A stretch of DNA of 64,000 nucleotides from Actinomyces naeslundii (GTDB lineage: Bacteria; Actinomycetota; Actinomycetes; Actinomycetales; Actinomycetaceae). The notes beneath the pieces were generated by a model. The model was not told the DNA's origin and did not search any database. It saw only the letters and a list, made by a program, of their open reading frames with translations. Made by a program: the position numbers and the translations under genes. The number at the start of each line of letters is the position of its first letter. The first letter of the stretch is position 1. The stretch spans positions 207,024-271,023 of the forward strand of contig NZ_MSRR01000003.1 in NCBI RefSeq assembly GCF_001956585.1, in the 5' to 3' direction. Positions 47,216 to 56,788 of the stretch are shown here, piece after piece.

Positions 47216-48380
47216 GCACCGCCTCCGCATCCAGGATCCGGCGCACATGGCGACCGGCCGCGGCCGCGGCGATGAAGGCGGCCGTGTCCTCGTCCAAACC
47301 CCGCCGCATCGTGGACAGCCTCACACCGGTCTCCGCCTCGGCCGCGCGCAGCAGCTCCATGAGCCCATCGGCGGGGACCTCGACGAGCCGGTGCTGCGCG
47401 GCACCCGGCCGCGGCTCGCACAGGACCTCAGCCTCCCGACGCACCTGCGCCCCCAGTGCCCCTTCCAGGATGGGGATGACGACGTCGGCACCCGCCAGCG
47501 CGACCCGCCCGTAGGCGGTCATCGAGTGGTGGGAGATACCCAGGTGACGGGGGCGGGCATCGGCCTGGGAGACACGCAGGCAGGCCACCGGGCGCCCGCC
47601 CAGCGTGGCGATGGCGTTGACCGCGTCCCCGCAGGCCACTCCGGAGAAGCCCCAGGGTGTCTCGGTGCCCAGGTTCCCGGGTCCCTGGATGACGATGGCG
47701 GCATCGGCGTGCAGGACGTGCCGGGCCGCCAGGAGCGCGTTGTGGACGCTGACCGCCTCGATGTCACCGCCCCAGGCCTGCCCGGCCGTCACGGTCCCGG
47801 CCAGCCAGCCGGCCTCGCTCAGGGCGGCTACGAGGCGGGAGTAGGCCAGGGGCAGGGCACCGCCGTCGGTCATGACGTAGACGACGCGCGGCTGCCTCGC
47901 ACCGTCGGGGGAGCGCAGCCCGGCGAGCACCGCCGGCAGGCTCGAGTGCAGGTCGGCCACCACCACCGGCATCCCCTCCAGGTCGACGTCGCCGATCGGC
48001 TGGGACAGCAGGCCGTGGTGGGTGGTGCCCTGCTCGTCGACGCCGGTGACCATGACCTGGTCGGGCATGTAGCGGGCCTTGACGAGGTGCCCCTCGCGCG
48101 GCGGGTCGGCGGGAAGGGCGTCCAGGCGAGCGCTGACCATGGCGTGCCCTCCCGTGCCCAGGGCGCGGTCGAGGGCTGAGACCTCCAGCCTCACCCGCTC
48201 CCCGGCGACGGGCACCCCGGTGAGGGCCTCGTAGGCGACCGCGCGGACCTGAAGACCGGGCATCAGGCTGCTCGCGCCCTTCGGAGCCCCGGTGATCTCC
48301 ACGTCCAGCTCTGCGCAAGAGCGCCCCGCAGGTCCCCACGCCGTCCTGGCCCCACTCACTACGCCGTCGCGCCACATCAT
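47208..48380 (-). CDS. DUF3866-family protein
   Basis: A 390-residue protein recognised as DUF3866, an actinobacterial family of unknown function. Visible features: VVYVMTDGGALPLAYSRLVA, TVTAGQAWGGDIEAVSVHN, IVIQGPGNLGTETPWGFSG and LGISHHSMTAYGRVAL, all glycine-rich turns suggesting a Rossmann-like or nucleotide-binding fold. Its 3' end overlaps the kinase start; its 5' end is divergent from pafB, 68 bases away. The function is not known. Confidence 0.75.
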   Translation of the reverse strand: MMWRDGVVSGARTAWGPAGRSCAELDVEITGAPKGASSLMPGLQVRAVAYEALTGVPVAGERVRLEVSALDRALGTGGHAMVSARLDALPADPPREGHLVKARYMPDQVMVTGVDEQGTTHHGLLSQPIGDVDLEGMPVVVADLHSSLPAVLAGLRSPDGARQPRVVYVMTDGGALPLAYSRLVAALSEAGWLAGTVTAGQAWGGDIEAVSVHNALLAARHVLHADAAIVIQGPGNLGTETPWGFSGVACGDAVNAIATLGGRPVACLRVSQADARPRHLGISHHSMTAYGRVALAGADVVIPILEGALGAQVRREAEVLCEPRPGAAQHRLVEVPADGLMELLRAAEAETGVRLSTMRRGLDEDTAAFIAAAAAGRHVRRILDAEAVHG

Positions 48381-48448
48381 GGCGGCAGACTATCCGGGCG
48401 CGCGCGCCACGAGCCGTATGCCGCCCGATTCTCCTAGGCTGAGACACC

Positions 48449-49486
48449 GTGAGCCAGCAGACCCGCAGTACCGAGGAGCGCCTGGTGAGCCTTCTGCTCA
48501 CCCTGCGCAACACCACCACCGGGCTCAGTGCCGAGGAGCTCGTGGCCGGCGTGCCGGGATACGCCTCGGGCGACCCGGCCACCAATCCGGTCTCGGCGCG
48601 CCGCAAGTTCGAGCGGGACAAGGACACGCTGCGCGAGCTCGGCATTGAGGTGACCACCACTGGGCGCCCCGACGAGCCCCGCTACCGGATCGACGACGAG
48701 GAGTACACCCTGCCCGCGCTGCACCTGAGCGCCGAGCAGGCCGCCTGCCTGAGCCTGGCCGCCTCCGCCTGGCGCGACGGGGACCTGCCCGCCACCGCCC
48801 GGCGGGCACTGACCAAGCTGCGGGCCGTCAGTGAGGGATCGACGGGACATGTCTCCGCCGGCCTTCCGGCTCTCACGGCTGACCTGTCCGGCGACGAGAT
48901 CCCCGAGGCCCTCGTCGCTGCGGTCGACGAACGCCGCCTGGTCACCTTCGACTACGTCTCCGCCCGCTCGGGCAGCACCCGGGCACGCACCGTCGAGCCC
49001 CACCACCTGCGCCTGGCCGAGGGCGCCTGGTACCTCGACGCCGTCGAGCCCACCAGTAGCCACGACACGGACAGCAGCAAGGACCCAGAGGAGCCGGAAG
49101 GAACCTCCGTCAGGATGCTGACCTTCCGCCTGGCCCGCATTGCGGGGCCGGTGACTGTTCATGGACACCCCGGAGCCTTCACCCGGCTTCCCGCCAATGC
49201 CCCTAGCCGCCAGCGCGCTCTGCTCGCCGCCCTTCCGGGGCGGGCCCTGGGACTGCGTCTGGCCGGGGCCCACCTCGATCCGACTCAGGCCCCGCGGACC
49301 ACCCTGCCTGCGCACCTGGAGGGGCGCGACCTCATCGCCGTCGAGTACGAGGATCCCTTTTCCTTCGCCGGAACCGTCGCCGCTCTTGGTGACGCCGTCG
49401 TGGTCCTCGCCCCTGACTCCTTGCGCCAGGCGGTCCTGGCCCACCTGCGAGGTGCCGCCGGGCTCACGGCACCGGAGGGGGAGTGA
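48449..49486 (+). CDS. pafB: WYL-domain regulator PafB-like
   Basis: A 345-residue regulator. N-terminal winged helix (TEERLVSLLLTLRNTTTGL), middle WYL domain (RRLVTFDYVSARSGSTRART, EPHHLRLAEGAWYLDAV) and C-terminal WCX-like extension. With PafC it forms the mycobacterial PafBC heterodimer controlling the RecA-independent DNA damage response; the ligand proposed there is single-stranded nucleic acid. Starts with GTG 48449. Its stop overlaps the pafC region. Confidence 0.85.
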   Translation: MSQQTRSTEERLVSLLLTLRNTTTGLSAEELVAGVPGYASGDPATNPVSARRKFERDKDTLRELGIEVTTTGRPDEPRYRIDDEEYTLPALHLSAEQAACLSLAASAWRDGDLPATARRALTKLRAVSEGSTGHVSAGLPALTADLSGDEIPEALVAAVDERRLVTFDYVSARSGSTRARTVEPHHLRLAEGAWYLDAVEPTSSHDTDSSKDPEEPEGTSVRMLTFRLARIAGPVTVHGHPGAFTRLPANAPSRQRALLAALPGRALGLRLAGAHLDPTQAPRTTLPAHLEGRDLIAVEYEDPFSFAGTVAALGDAVVVLAPDSLRQAVLAHLRGAAGLTAPEGE

Positions 49487-49488
49487 CG

Positions 49489-50508
49489 ATGCCGCGCGTA
49501 TCCGCCTCCGACCAGCTCACGCGGCTACTGGCCCTGCCCGCCTGGGTCGCGGACAACCCCGGCGTGTCCATCAAGGAGGCCGCCGAGCACTTCGGCGTCG
49601 CCCCTGCCGTCATTGAGCGCGATGTCAACACGCTGTGGGTCTCCGGCTTGCCCGGCGGCCTGCACGGGGACCTTGTGGACTTCGACGCCTCCGACTTCGA
49701 GGCCGGACGCCTGCGCCTGTCCGAACCACTGGGACTGGACCGCCCGGTCCGCCTCACCCGACAGGAGGCGATCTCTCTGCTCATGGCGCTCAGGGTGCTC
49801 GCCGACCTCCTGGCCGACGACGAGGCCTCCGCACCCGTGATCGCCTCCACCCAGCAGGCGGTCACCGACCTGCTCACTGCAGGTGCTTCTGACGACGCCG
49901 ACACGCAGGCCGATGTGCGGGTCGGCCTGTCGACCGGCCCGGTCTCCGAGCATGCCGACCGCTGCGGCCATACGGCACAGGTCCTGGCCGCCGTGCGCTC
50001 CGCACTGCGGGACAGGCGCCGGCTCCACCTGGCCTATGTCTCCGCCACCGACACTCCCTCTGAGCGAGACGTCGATCCCATCACCCTGGAAAGTGACGGA
50101 TCGCATATGACCCTCGTGGCCTGGTGCCTCAGCGCCAAGGCCGAGCGCAGCTTCCGCCTGGACCGGATCACGTCGGTCGAGGTTCTCGACGTCCCTTCCG
50201 TCCGGCACCGCGCCCCACGCAGAAAGCACCGGTCCAGCATCGATCGCTCCGTAGGGGAGGGTCCCCGCGCCACACTGACCCTGCTCCCGACCGGCCGCTG
50301 GCTCGCAGAGCAGATCCCGTGCGTCTCCCAGGAGGAGGTCGACGGTGGTCTCAGAGTTGTCGTGGAGGGACGCGACCGGGTCTGGCTCATCGGACTGGTT
50401 CTCTCGGCGGGCCGTCACCTCATCGCCGTCGAGCCTGCGGATCTTGCCCACGACGCCACCGAGGCCGCTCAACAGGCCCTGAACTCCTATGACACTGATG
50501 CGGAGTGA
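49489..50508 (+). CDS. pafC: WYL-domain regulator PafC-like
   Basis: A 339-residue partner of PafB with a similar order: helix-turn-helix (DQLTRLLALPAWVADNPGVS, EAAEHFGVAPAVIERDV), WYL domain (RRRLHLAYVSATDT, MTLVAWCLSAKAERSFRLDR) and WCX domain. ATG 49489 with GGAGGGGGAG upstream is chosen; GTG 49483 overlaps the pafB stop. Adjacent to tatA, as in the standard actinobacterial synteny. Confidence 0.85.
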   Translation: MPRVSASDQLTRLLALPAWVADNPGVSIKEAAEHFGVAPAVIERDVNTLWVSGLPGGLHGDLVDFDASDFEAGRLRLSEPLGLDRPVRLTRQEAISLLMALRVLADLLADDEASAPVIASTQQAVTDLLTAGASDDADTQADVRVGLSTGPVSEHADRCGHTAQVLAAVRSALRDRRRLHLAYVSATDTPSERDVDPITLESDGSHMTLVAWCLSAKAERSFRLDRITSVEVLDVPSVRHRAPRRKHRSSIDRSVGEGPRATLTLLPTGRWLAEQIPCVSQEEVDGGLRVVVEGRDRVWLIGLVLSAGRHLIAVEPADLAHDATEAAQQALNSYDTDAE

Positions 50509-50635
50509 GGCCGCCCCAGGAGCAGCCGACTCCGTCCGCCTTGGGGGGAACCGACGGTGCCGTCGTTCAGAGGCACCTGCCGAGGAGGCTACACTCAGCC
50601 CGTATCGATAGCCTCGACCACCTAGGAGTAGCACC

Positions 50636-50899
50636 ATGCGTTTTCAAGTCTGGCACATGATCGTTCTGCTTGTCCTTGTACTGGTTGTCTTCGGTTCCAG
50701 CAGACTTCCCGACATCGCGAAGAGTGTGGGTCAGTCCATGAAGGTCTTCAAGAAGGAGATCAAGGAGCTGCGCGACGAGGACGACGACAAGAAGCCCGCC
50801 GCCCAGATCCAGCAGCAGCCCCAGGAAGGCACCTACTACACCGAGCCCACCCAGTCCGGTCAGACCGCTCAGAGCACCGAGGGCTCTTCCCAGAAGTGA
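50636..50899 (+). CDS. tatA: Sec-independent protein translocase subunit TatA
   Basis: An 87-residue Tat pore subunit: one N-terminal membrane helix (HMIVLLVLVLVVFGSSRLP), the FG hinge, an amphipathic helix (DIAKSVGQSMKVFKKEIKEL) and a charged, Gln/Thr-rich tail. Works with TatC just downstream to export folded proteins with twin-arginine signals, for instance the lipoprotein at 37815. TatB was not found nearby. Confidence 0.93.
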   Translation: MRFQVWHMIVLLVLVLVVFGSSRLPDIAKSVGQSMKVFKKEIKELRDEDDDKKPAAQIQQQPQEGTYYTEPTQSGQTAQSTEGSSQK

Positions 50900-50944
50900 C
50901 GTCATCCGGCGAAAGCCGGTGACCTGGAGACGAAGGAGGCCGTG

Positions 50945-51766
50945 GTGCCCAAGCTCCCTCGGATCAAACGATCGAGGCGCAAGGACAATCCCGAGGCACG
51001 CATGTCCATCGGGGACCACCTGCGTGAGCTGCGCAACCGGCTCTTCATCTCGGCCCTGGGTGTCCTGGTGATGTCGGTTGTGGGCTACCTGCTGTACGAC
51101 CAGGCCTTCTCCCTCATCACCCGGCCGATCGATGCCGCCAATGCCCGCGGCGCCAACCTCATCCTGAACTTCGACACCGTCCTGGCCTCCTTCGATATGA
51201 GGCTCAAGGTCTCCATCTGGCTCGGCGTCCTGTTCTCCGCGCCGCTGTGGATGTACGAGTTCTGGGCCTTCGTGGGGCCGGGCATGACCCGCAAGGAGAA
51301 GGCCTACACCTGGATCTACGGTGTTGTGGGACTGCTGCTCTTCTCCGCTGGCGCCGCCTTGGGAATGTGGATCATGCCGCATGCGGTTGCCATTCTCACC
51401 AGCTTCATCCCCAGTGGACCTACCGGGGGCTTTATTAACGCGGGTGTCTATCTGGCCTTCGTCATGAGGCTGGTTCTTGTCTTCGGAATCGCCTTCCTCC
51501 TGCCCGAGCTCCTCGTCGCCCTCAACATGCTGGGGCTCATGAAGGGCACCACGATGCTCAAGGGCTGGCGCTGGGCCGTCGTCGCCATCTTCACCTTCAT
51601 GGCCTTCGCCAACCCGCTTCCGGACCCCTGGTCCATGATCTTCATGGCTCTTCCGGTCACCGGCCTGTACTTCCTGGCCTGCTTCATCTCCATCCGGCAT
51701 GACAAACGGGTGGAGAAGAAGCGCGATCAGCTCGATGCCGAGCTGGAGGCCGCCCTGGCCGAGTAG
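50945..51766 (+). CDS. tatC: Sec-independent protein translocase subunit TatC
   Basis: The twin-arginine signal receptor, about 273 residues with six helices. The N-terminal MSIGDHLRELRNRLFISALG carries the conserved Glu/Arg recognition site, and FWAFVGPGMTRKEKAY the next conserved loop. AAGGAGG at 50933 favours the GTG at 50945 over 50942. Follows tatA by 45 bases in the same unit. Confidence 0.93.
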   Translation: MPKLPRIKRSRRKDNPEARMSIGDHLRELRNRLFISALGVLVMSVVGYLLYDQAFSLITRPIDAANARGANLILNFDTVLASFDMRLKVSIWLGVLFSAPLWMYEFWAFVGPGMTRKEKAYTWIYGVVGLLLFSAGAALGMWIMPHAVAILTSFIPSGPTGGFINAGVYLAFVMRLVLVFGIAFLLPELLVALNMLGLMKGTTMLKGWRWAVVAIFTFMAFANPLPDPWSMIFMALPVTGLYFLACFISIRHDKRVEKKRDQLDAELEAALAE

Positions 51767-51823
51767 CGCTCGGCACCGTCAGGCTCCATCGTTCCTCCCA
51801 CTGCTTTCTCACCATTCTCCGTC

Positions 51824-52807
51824 ATGCGCATCGCCCTGCTGTCCAACCCGTCCTCAGGCCGGGGTCGTCATGCGGCCGCCGACGACGTCGCCCGCCAGGT
51901 CCTGATCGAGGCCGGGCACGAGGTGCTCCACGTGCGTGGCAGCTCCTATGAGCAAGCACGTCACGCCGGACGGGCTCTTCTGGGAGACGGACCCCGCCGG
52001 AACGTTGAGGCGCTGGTCGTCGTCGGCGGGGACGGCATGGTGCATCTGGGGGTGGACATCGTCGCCACGACAGGCGTGCCCCTGGGCATCGTGGCCACCG
52101 GCACCGGTAACGACATCGCCAGGCACTTCGGCCTGCCCAGCAGGGACGCGGCGGCCTCCACACGCCTCATCAACCAGGCACTGTCCGGTGAGGGGGCGAT
52201 CAAGGCGACCGACGCGATCTACGCCTCCCGCCCGGACGGAACCCTGCTCGCTCCGCAGCGTCGCTGGTCCCTGGCTGTGGTGAGCGCAGGAGTGGATGCC
52301 GCCGTCAACGCCCGCGCCAACACCCTGGCATGGCCAGCCCACGAAGGACGCTACGTGCGAGCCCTCGCGGCTGAGCTCGCAGTGCTGGCGCCCTACGGCT
52401 ACCGGGTCACCACCGACGAGGGCACCTGGGAAGGACCGGCGCTCCTCCTGGCGGTGGCCAACACGCGCTACGTCGGCGGAGGCATGGACCTGGCGCCCCA
52501 GGCCGACCCCGCCGACGGCCTGCTGGAGGTCCTGCGCCTGGATCCTGTGAGCCGAGCCCACCTGGTTGCCCTGTTCCGTCGGCTCTCCCAGGGCACGCAC
52601 CTGACCGATCCGGCCGTCCACGTCGAGCGCAGTCGCAGCGTCACTATTGAGGCTCTGGACGAGCGCACCGGCTGTGACCGGGGTCTGCGCCCACCTCCGC
52701 ACCCCTTCGCCGACGGTGAGCCGCTGGCCGAGCTGCCCCTGCGCCTCGAGGCGGTCCCCGACGCCGTGCAGCTGCTCCTGCCGGCCCAGGGCGGATCCGG
52801 CCCGTAA
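51824..52807 (+). CDS. Diacylglycerol kinase-like lipid kinase
   Basis: A 327-residue DAGK_cat protein. MRIALLSNPSSGRGRHAAAD starts the fold; VVVGGDGMVHLGVDIVA is the nucleotide loop (a GGDGM variant of GGDGT); ATGTGNDIARHFGLPS is the conserved Asn-Asp; MDLAPQADPADGLLEVLRLD closes it. Likely phosphorylates a lipid such as diacylglycerol or a related lipid alcohol at the membrane. Lies in the same direction between tatC and helY, a common actinobacterial arrangement. Confidence 0.85.
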   Translation: MRIALLSNPSSGRGRHAAADDVARQVLIEAGHEVLHVRGSSYEQARHAGRALLGDGPRRNVEALVVVGGDGMVHLGVDIVATTGVPLGIVATGTGNDIARHFGLPSRDAAASTRLINQALSGEGAIKATDAIYASRPDGTLLAPQRRWSLAVVSAGVDAAVNARANTLAWPAHEGRYVRALAAELAVLAPYGYRVTTDEGTWEGPALLLAVANTRYVGGGMDLAPQADPADGLLEVLRLDPVSRAHLVALFRRLSQGTHLTDPAVHVERSRSVTIEALDERTGCDRGLRPPPHPFADGEPLAELPLRLEAVPDAVQLLLPAQGGSGP

Positions 52808-52816
52808 GGTGTCCCC

Positions 52817-55771
52817 ATGAGCTCACCAGCCGAGCGCTATGCCGCTTCTCGTCGTCGACAGGCCGCCGCCGGTAGTGAGCTCGCCCGCTTCAGCCAGGGA
52901 TACGACTTCCCGCTCGATCCCTTCCAGGAGGAGGCCTGCGCCGCCGTCGAGCGAGGCGAGGGCGTCCTCGTCGCGGCCCCGACGGGCGCAGGCAAGACGG
53001 TGGTGGGGGAGTTCGCCGTCCACCTGGGCCTGGTCCGGGGCCTCAAGACCTTCTACACCACGCCGATCAAGGCACTGAGCAACCAGAAGTACCTGGATCT
53101 CGTCGCCCGGCACGGCGAGGAGAAGGTGGGACTGCTCACCGGCGACACCTCTGTCAACCCTCACGCGGACGTCGTGGTCATGACCACCGAGGTACTGCGC
53201 AACATGCTCTACTCGGGCTCACGCGACCTGGACCGACTGGGCTTCGTGGTCATGGATGAGGTCCACTACCTGGCCGACCGCTTCCGCGGGCCGGTGTGGG
53301 AGGAGGTCATCATCCACCTGCCCGCCGAGGTCCAGGTGATCTCCTTGTCCGCCACGGTCTCCAATGCCGAGGAGTTCGGAGACTGGCTCGGCCAGGTGCG
53401 AGGCAGGACCGCCGTCATCGTCTCCGAGGAGCGCCCCGTCCCGCTGACCCAGCACATGATGGTCGGTCGCCGGCTCCTGCACCTGTACTCCCGCCCTGCC
53501 GACGCCGCAGAGTCCTCCGAGGCCGCCGACACGGCGGAGTCGGAGCAGGCAGCCCAGTCGGAACAGACGGGGCAGCCCCCGCTCAACCCCGAGCTGCTCA
53601 AGGCCGTCAAGCAGGCCCGGCGTGCCGCAGCCTCCGGCGGCGCATCCAAGAACAGCTACCGCAGCCGTGGCGGCACGGGCCGGGGACCGCAGCCCTGGAA
53701 GCGCACTGTAAAAGGCGGACGCGCCCCTCGTCGTGGTGAGGGAGGAGCCCGCACTGCCAGGCTGAAGCCGCCTTCACGACTGCAGGTCGTCAGGGCCCTG
53801 GAGGAGGCGAGGCTGCTGCCCGCCATCGTCTTCGTCTTCTCCCGAGCCGGCTGCGAGCAGGCCGTTCACCAGGTGGTGAGCGCCGGGGTGGACCTGACCA
53901 CCGAGGCCGAGGCGGCCCGGATCCGTGAGGTGATCGAACGGCGCACTGCGGACATCCCGGCCGGTGACCTGGGGGTTCTCGGCTTCCACTTCTGGGCCCA
54001 CGCCCTGGAGCGCGGCGTCGCGGCGCACCACGCAGGGCTGCTGCCAGTCTTCAAGGAGACGGTCGAGGAGCTCTTCAGCGCAGGCCTGGTCAAGGTCGTC
54101 TACGCCACTGAGACCCTGGCGCTGGGCATCAACATGCCCGCACGCACGGTGGTCCTGGAGTCGTTGCGCAAGTGGAACGGCTCGGCCCATGTCACCCTCA
54201 GCCCGGGGGAGTACACCCAGCTGACGGGGCGGGCTGGGCGCCGCGGCATCGACGTCGAGGGCCACGCCGTCGTCCTAGCCGCCGACGACGTCGAGCCGGC
54301 CACGGTCTCCTCGCTGGCCTCCCGGCGCACTTACCCGCTGGTATCGGCCTTCCGCCCGACCTACAACATGGCCGTCAACCTGCTCGAGCGCATGCCGCGG
54401 GCGCGGGTCCGTGAGGTGCTCGAGGAGTCCTTCGCCCAGTTCCAGGCCGACCGCGGCGTTGTCGAGCTGGCCGCTCAGGCGCGCCGCAAGCGCCGCAGCC
54501 TGGAGGGGCTGGAGAAGGAGATGGCCTGCCGCCTGGGCGACTTCCGGGAGTACGCCGCTCTGCGCCAGGCCATCGCTGACGCCGAGGCGGACCTGTCGCG
54601 TGACAAGGCCGCCGCGCGCCGCAGCGAGACGGGACGGGCGATGAGCGCGCTGGGGCGCGGCGACGTCGTCGTCTTCCGCAAGGGCCGACGTCGCCGGCAC
54701 GGCATCGTCCTCGAGGTGGGTGCCGACCGCACCGGCACCCCCACACTCACCGTGCTGGGGGAGGACTCGCGAGTGGTCGCGCTGACCCCGGACACGGCGC
54801 CGGACGGCGTCATGCGCGTGGGTGCGCTGCGAGTGGCCGAGTCGGTGGACCCGCACCGGCCCCGGGACCGGGACCGGCTCGTCCAGCGCCTGGTGGACGC
54901 TCTGCGCGCCGGGGACCTGGAAAAGGACACGAAGCGCACCCGAACCCGCTCCAGCCGCGCACAGGCCCGCCGAGACAGTGCCATTGAGAACCTAGAGCGC
55001 CTGCGCCACGAGATGCGCTCTCACCCCTGCCACGGGTGCCCCGACCGGGAGGAGCACGCCAGGGTCGGCCGCAAGTGGTCGCGGGCCAAGGCCCAGGCCG
55101 AGCGTCTGCAACGGCGCATCGAGAACCGTACCGGCACCATCGCCCGCCTCTTCGACGCCGTGTGCGAGGTACTGCTCGAGCTGGGCTACCTGGAGCCCGT
55201 GGACCGCGGCCACCCGGAGCGCGAGCTGAGGGTCACCGGCGCCGGCAAGGTGCTGGCCCGGATCTACGCCGAGCGGGACCTGCTCATCGCCGAGTGCCTG
55301 CGCACAGGTGTCTTCGAGGGCCTCAGCGCCGGCGAGCTGGCCGGTGCGCTGAGCGCCTGCGTCTACGAGCCGCGACTGAGCGCCCAGTCGATCGGGCTGC
55401 CGGTCTCACCCGGGTCGAGACTCGGCCAGTGCCTGCGCGCACAGCTGGGGGTCTCGCACCGGATCCACGACCTGGAGTCCCTGGCCCGTATCGAGGTCTC
55501 CTCCGGCGCGGAGCCCGCGCTGGCAGGGGCTGTCCAGGCCTGGTGCGACGGAGCCCAGCTGGCCGACATCCTCGATGCCACCGAGCTGACGGCCGGGGAC
55601 TTCGTGCGCTGGTGCAAGCAGCTGCTCGACGTCGTCGGCCAGATCGCGAGCCTCTCACCACCGCAGGACGCCACTCCCGAGCAGGCCAGGACCGTGACCG
55701 ACCTGTCGATGCGGGCCGCCGAGGCCTCCCTGGATCTCAATAGGGGAGTGGTGAGCTGGTCGGCCGTGTGA
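52817..55771 (+). CDS. helY: DEAD/DEAH-box RNA helicase, HelY/Mtr4-like
   Basis: A 984-residue Ski2/Mtr4-type helicase, probably for RNA processing. Walker A VAAPTGAGKTVVGEFA (near 55), DEVH box VVMDEVHYLADR, SATVSNAEEFGDWL (III), ETLALGINMPARTVV (V) and YTQLTGRAGRRGIDVEG (VI). An Arg/Ser-rich insertion of about 90 residues (225-320) splits the two RecA domains. The C-terminal DSHCT-type region contains the cysteine pair CHGCPDREEHAR and the helical cap LSAGELAGALSACVYEPR. ATG 52817 follows AAGGTG. Its role here is inferred from family and synteny. Confidence 0.9.
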   Translation: MSSPAERYAASRRRQAAAGSELARFSQGYDFPLDPFQEEACAAVERGEGVLVAAPTGAGKTVVGEFAVHLGLVRGLKTFYTTPIKALSNQKYLDLVARHGEEKVGLLTGDTSVNPHADVVVMTTEVLRNMLYSGSRDLDRLGFVVMDEVHYLADRFRGPVWEEVIIHLPAEVQVISLSATVSNAEEFGDWLGQVRGRTAVIVSEERPVPLTQHMMVGRRLLHLYSRPADAAESSEAADTAESEQAAQSEQTGQPPLNPELLKAVKQARRAAASGGASKNSYRSRGGTGRGPQPWKRTVKGGRAPRRGEGGARTARLKPPSRLQVVRALEEARLLPAIVFVFSRAGCEQAVHQVVSAGVDLTTEAEAARIREVIERRTADIPAGDLGVLGFHFWAHALERGVAAHHAGLLPVFKETVEELFSAGLVKVVYATETLALGINMPARTVVLESLRKWNGSAHVTLSPGEYTQLTGRAGRRGIDVEGHAVVLAADDVEPATVSSLASRRTYPLVSAFRPTYNMAVNLLERMPRARVREVLEESFAQFQADRGVVELAAQARRKRRSLEGLEKEMACRLGDFREYAALRQAIADAEADLSRDKAAARRSETGRAMSALGRGDVVVFRKGRRRRHGIVLEVGADRTGTPTLTVLGEDSRVVALTPDTAPDGVMRVGALRVAESVDPHRPRDRDRLVQRLVDALRAGDLEKDTKRTRTRSSRAQARRDSAIENLERLRHEMRSHPCHGCPDREEHARVGRKWSRAKAQAERLQRRIENRTGTIARLFDAVCEVLLELGYLEPVDRGHPERELRVTGAGKVLARIYAERDLLIAECLRTGVFEGLSAGELAGALSACVYEPRLSAQSIGLPVSPGSRLGQCLRAQLGVSHRIHDLESLARIEVSSGAEPALAGAVQAWCDGAQLADILDATELTAGDFVRWCKQLLDVVGQIASLSPPQDATPEQARTVTDLSMRAAEASLDLNRGVVSWSAV

Positions 55772-55864
55772 GACGTCTACCGTGCACTCTCCAGCCGCCT
55801 ACAGGGCACCACGGCGGGTAGGCTCGTCGCAGCCGACTCCTCGAACGACAGGACTCATGCCCCT

Positions 55865-56785
55865 ATGTCAGGCTTCTTCGCCCTTCTCGATGACATCGCC
55901 ACACTGGCCAAGCTGACGCTGTCCACTGTCGACGACACGGCCTCCATCGCGGTCAAGACGTCGGCCAAGGTCTCTGCCGCCGCTGTCGACGACGTGGCGA
56001 CCACGCCCCAGTACGTCACCGGGATCACCCCAGACCGTGAGTTGCCGATCATCAAGAGGATCACGCTGGGATCGCTGCGCAACAAGCTCCTCATCATCCT
56101 GCCGATCGGCCTGCTGCTGACGGCAGTGGCGCCGGCGCTCCTGCCGGTCGCACTTATTCTCGGCGGCGCCTACCTGTGCTTCGAGGGCGGGGAGAAGATC
56201 CTGGAGCGCTTTGGCCACGGCTCACACGCGCAGGAGAGCGCCGGACCGGTCGACGAGGCCCAGATCATCCGCCAGGCCATCACCACGGACTTCATCCTGT
56301 CCACCGAGATCATGCTGCTGGCCCTGGCCGAGGTGGAGGGGGAGTCCTCCATGCGGCGCATCATCGTCCTGGTCCTCATCGCCCTGTTCATCACCTTCGC
56401 CGTCTACGGTTTGGTGGCGGCCCTCATCAAGCTCGACGACGCCGGGGCGCACCTGGCGGGCCAGGGCCGCACGAGCGCCGTCCGCTCCCTCGGCCGCGCG
56501 ATCGTCAAGACGGCCCCGGCGCTGTTCCGCGGCATCGGGATCGTCGGCACCGTGGCGATGCTGTGGGTCGGCGGCCACATCCTGGCGGTCAACCTCGCCA
56601 AGGCCGGCTTCCACCCGTTGCACCACGCCATTGAATGGGCCGAGGAGCTCACTCACAACCCGATCCTGTCCTGGGTCACAGGGACGGCCATGTCCTGCCT
56701 CATCGGGGCGATCATCGGCACCCTGCTGGCCCTGGCCTGGCAGCCCGTGCACCATGTCCTGGCCCGCCGCCGGGCTCACGACTGA
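55865..56785 (+). CDS. DUF808 (YedI-like) membrane protein
   Basis: A 306-residue protein of the DUF808 family, function unknown. N-terminus MSGFFALLDDIATLAKL, KTSAKVSAAAVDDVATTPQY and DRELPIIKRITLGSLRNKLL are typical; four or five hydrophobic helices follow (LLIILPIGLLLTAVAPALLP, RIIVLVLIALFITFAVYGL, GIGIVGTVAMLWVGGHIL). Stand-alone, convergent with the response regulator gene (3 bases apart). Confidence 0.85.
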   Translation: MSGFFALLDDIATLAKLTLSTVDDTASIAVKTSAKVSAAAVDDVATTPQYVTGITPDRELPIIKRITLGSLRNKLLIILPIGLLLTAVAPALLPVALILGGAYLCFEGGEKILERFGHGSHAQESAGPVDEAQIIRQAITTDFILSTEIMLLALAEVEGESSMRRIIVLVLIALFITFAVYGLVAALIKLDDAGAHLAGQGRTSAVRSLGRAIVKTAPALFRGIGIVGTVAMLWVGGHILAVNLAKAGFHPLHHAIEWAEELTHNPILSWVTGTAMSCLIGAIIGTLLALAWQPVHHVLARRRAHD

Positions 56786-56788
56786 GAA

